Assembly (NCBI GenBank): GCA_011056835.1
Contig: DSDU01000096.1
Location: forward strand, 1 to 45,187
Direction of reading: 5' to 3'
Origin: Deltaproteobacteria bacterium
GTDB taxonomy: Bacteria > Desulfobacterota > Syntrophia > Syntrophales > UBA6807
Length of the DNA stretch: 45,187 nucleotides
Position numbers and translations under genes: made by a program. The first letter of the stretch is position 1, and each line of letters opens with the position of its first letter. Below, in pieces: positions 44,736 through 45,187 of this stretch. The notes beneath the pieces were generated by a model. It did no database searches. It was given only the letters and a program-made list of their open reading frames with translations, and was not told the DNA's origin.

Positions 44736-45187
44736 GGGGGGATTTGGCCTGGACACATGGAGTATTGCTGTATGTATGGCAAAATCCGATCTCGAAAAAT
44801 GAATTTTTGACGGAGTACCGGAAATCCGATCGCTGATAACCGAACATCTTCATCTCCGCATGCCTGATTGCCGCATCCTTGAACTCCGGAATCCAGGCAT
44901 GGCAGCATCTCCATCCGAGGGAAAATTTCCTTGTCAAAGAAATTGTTACCTGTTATCTAACAACATGAATGGCAATGCCCGCGAAGCGGGACACAGGGGA
45001 AGTTACAGCGTTGTCGCCTACGCCTCAACTGACCGGGTAATTTTTTCTTCCCTTTCTAAGAAAGGCTAGAGTTTAGAGTTTCCTTAGCGCCTGTTGTTCT
45101 TTAAAAAAAGCATACCTCACCGTCGGTGCCTTTTTAAGCGGCAAATAACGCATTGATTGTACAGATGTAACGCTGTTATTCAGGCAA
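44736..45187. other. Right-end stretch without a convincing gene
   Basis: Short reading frames are present on both strands, but none has a ribosome binding site, a recognisable family or sensible composition. It contains a CCCGC-GAA-GCGGG hairpin near 44980, a CCTTTCT/AGAAAGG palindrome near 45060 and the terminator at 45103-45135. The sequence reads as intergenic. Confidence 0.5.
45103..45135 (-). terminator. Terminator of a leftward gene beyond the right edge
   Basis: On the minus strand, AAAAAGGCA pairs with TGCTTTTTT (one G-U pair) around CCG-rich inner sequence that can itself pair (CACCG/CGGTG), and is followed by T residues. On the plus strand the same stem has a mismatch, so the minus orientation is favoured. 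This implies a minus-strand gene just outside the window. Confidence 0.55.

Noticed and set aside
44587-44937. A 116-codon minus-strand frame upstream of the DUF4010 gene
   Set aside because: It runs through the near-consensus promoter and leader, has no ribosome binding site, and its product resembles no family and looks compositionally random.
8921-45180. A shared 12-base word (TGTAACGCTGTT and its complement) near 8925 and near 45165
   Set aside because: Pairs of 12-base matches are expected many times by chance in 45 kb, and the flanks do not align beyond a few bases.
1-45187. CRISPR arrays, insertion sequences, prophage or defence genes
   Set aside because: No regularly spaced direct repeats, transposase, integrase, terminal inverted repeats or recognised defence domains were found anywhere in the window.

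Overview
The window is a bacterial housekeeping region of roughly mid-40s % GC. It is dominated by one very long leftward (minus-strand) run of translation and transcription genes: four tRNAs, rpmG, tRNA-Trp, secE-nusG, rplK-A-J-L, rpoB-rpoC, rpsL-rpsG-tuf, and the S10, spc and alpha ribosomal clusters, ending at rpoA-rplQ. lptD and secG, the gene order (rplM-rpsI-argC-cysS; tpiA-secG-tRNA-Leu(GAG); tRNA-Thr-Tyr-Gly-Thr ahead of rpmG-secE) and the protein sequences suggest a Gram-negative bacterium of the Desulfobacterota (old Deltaproteobacteria). I infer this from family knowledge and could not run a phylogeny.

Layout from left to right. 1-655 (+): a small lipoprotein behind a 17-codon leader ORF. 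858-4340 (-): rplM, rpsI, argC, cysS behind a TTGACA promoter. 4417-7940 (-): folC and lptD. 8104-8871 (-): a class II cyclic-nucleotide-phosphodiesterase-like metallo-hydrolase. 9099-9359 (-): a free-standing EF-Tu domain-2-like protein with its own promoter and terminator. 9588-38934 (-): the ribosomal/RNA polymerase supercluster. 38967-40472 (-): a MEMO1-AMMECR1 fusion with an N-terminal membrane or signal segment. 40612-43119 (+): gapA, tpiA, secG, tRNA-Leu and a strong terminator. 43293-44552 (-): an MgtC/DUF4010 membrane protein with a structured leader. 44736-45187: no convincing gene, but a terminator pointing in from the right.

The supercluster holds the core of protein synthesis (ribosomal proteins, EF-Tu, IF-1), transcription (alpha, beta, beta', NusG), protein export (SecY, SecE, with SecG separate) and N-terminal methionine removal (Map). 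Visible regulation includes an L10-type leader before rplJ, a hairpin between rplL and rpoB, an intrinsic terminator between rpsJ and rplC, and a terminator after rplQ. Genes that commonly sit in these neighbourhoods but are absent here are fusA (between rpsG and tuf), adk (between secY and map), the tufB copy (between tRNA-Thr and rpmG) and pgk (between gapA and tpiA).

I see no CRISPR array, prophage, transposase or defence island. The points most worth a second look are the RNA structures in the rplJ leader and the rpsJ-rplC junction, the exported MEMO1-AMMECR1 fusion, the lone EF-Tu-domain protein, the GAPDH cofactor-site change, and the repeated loss of otherwise conserved cluster members.
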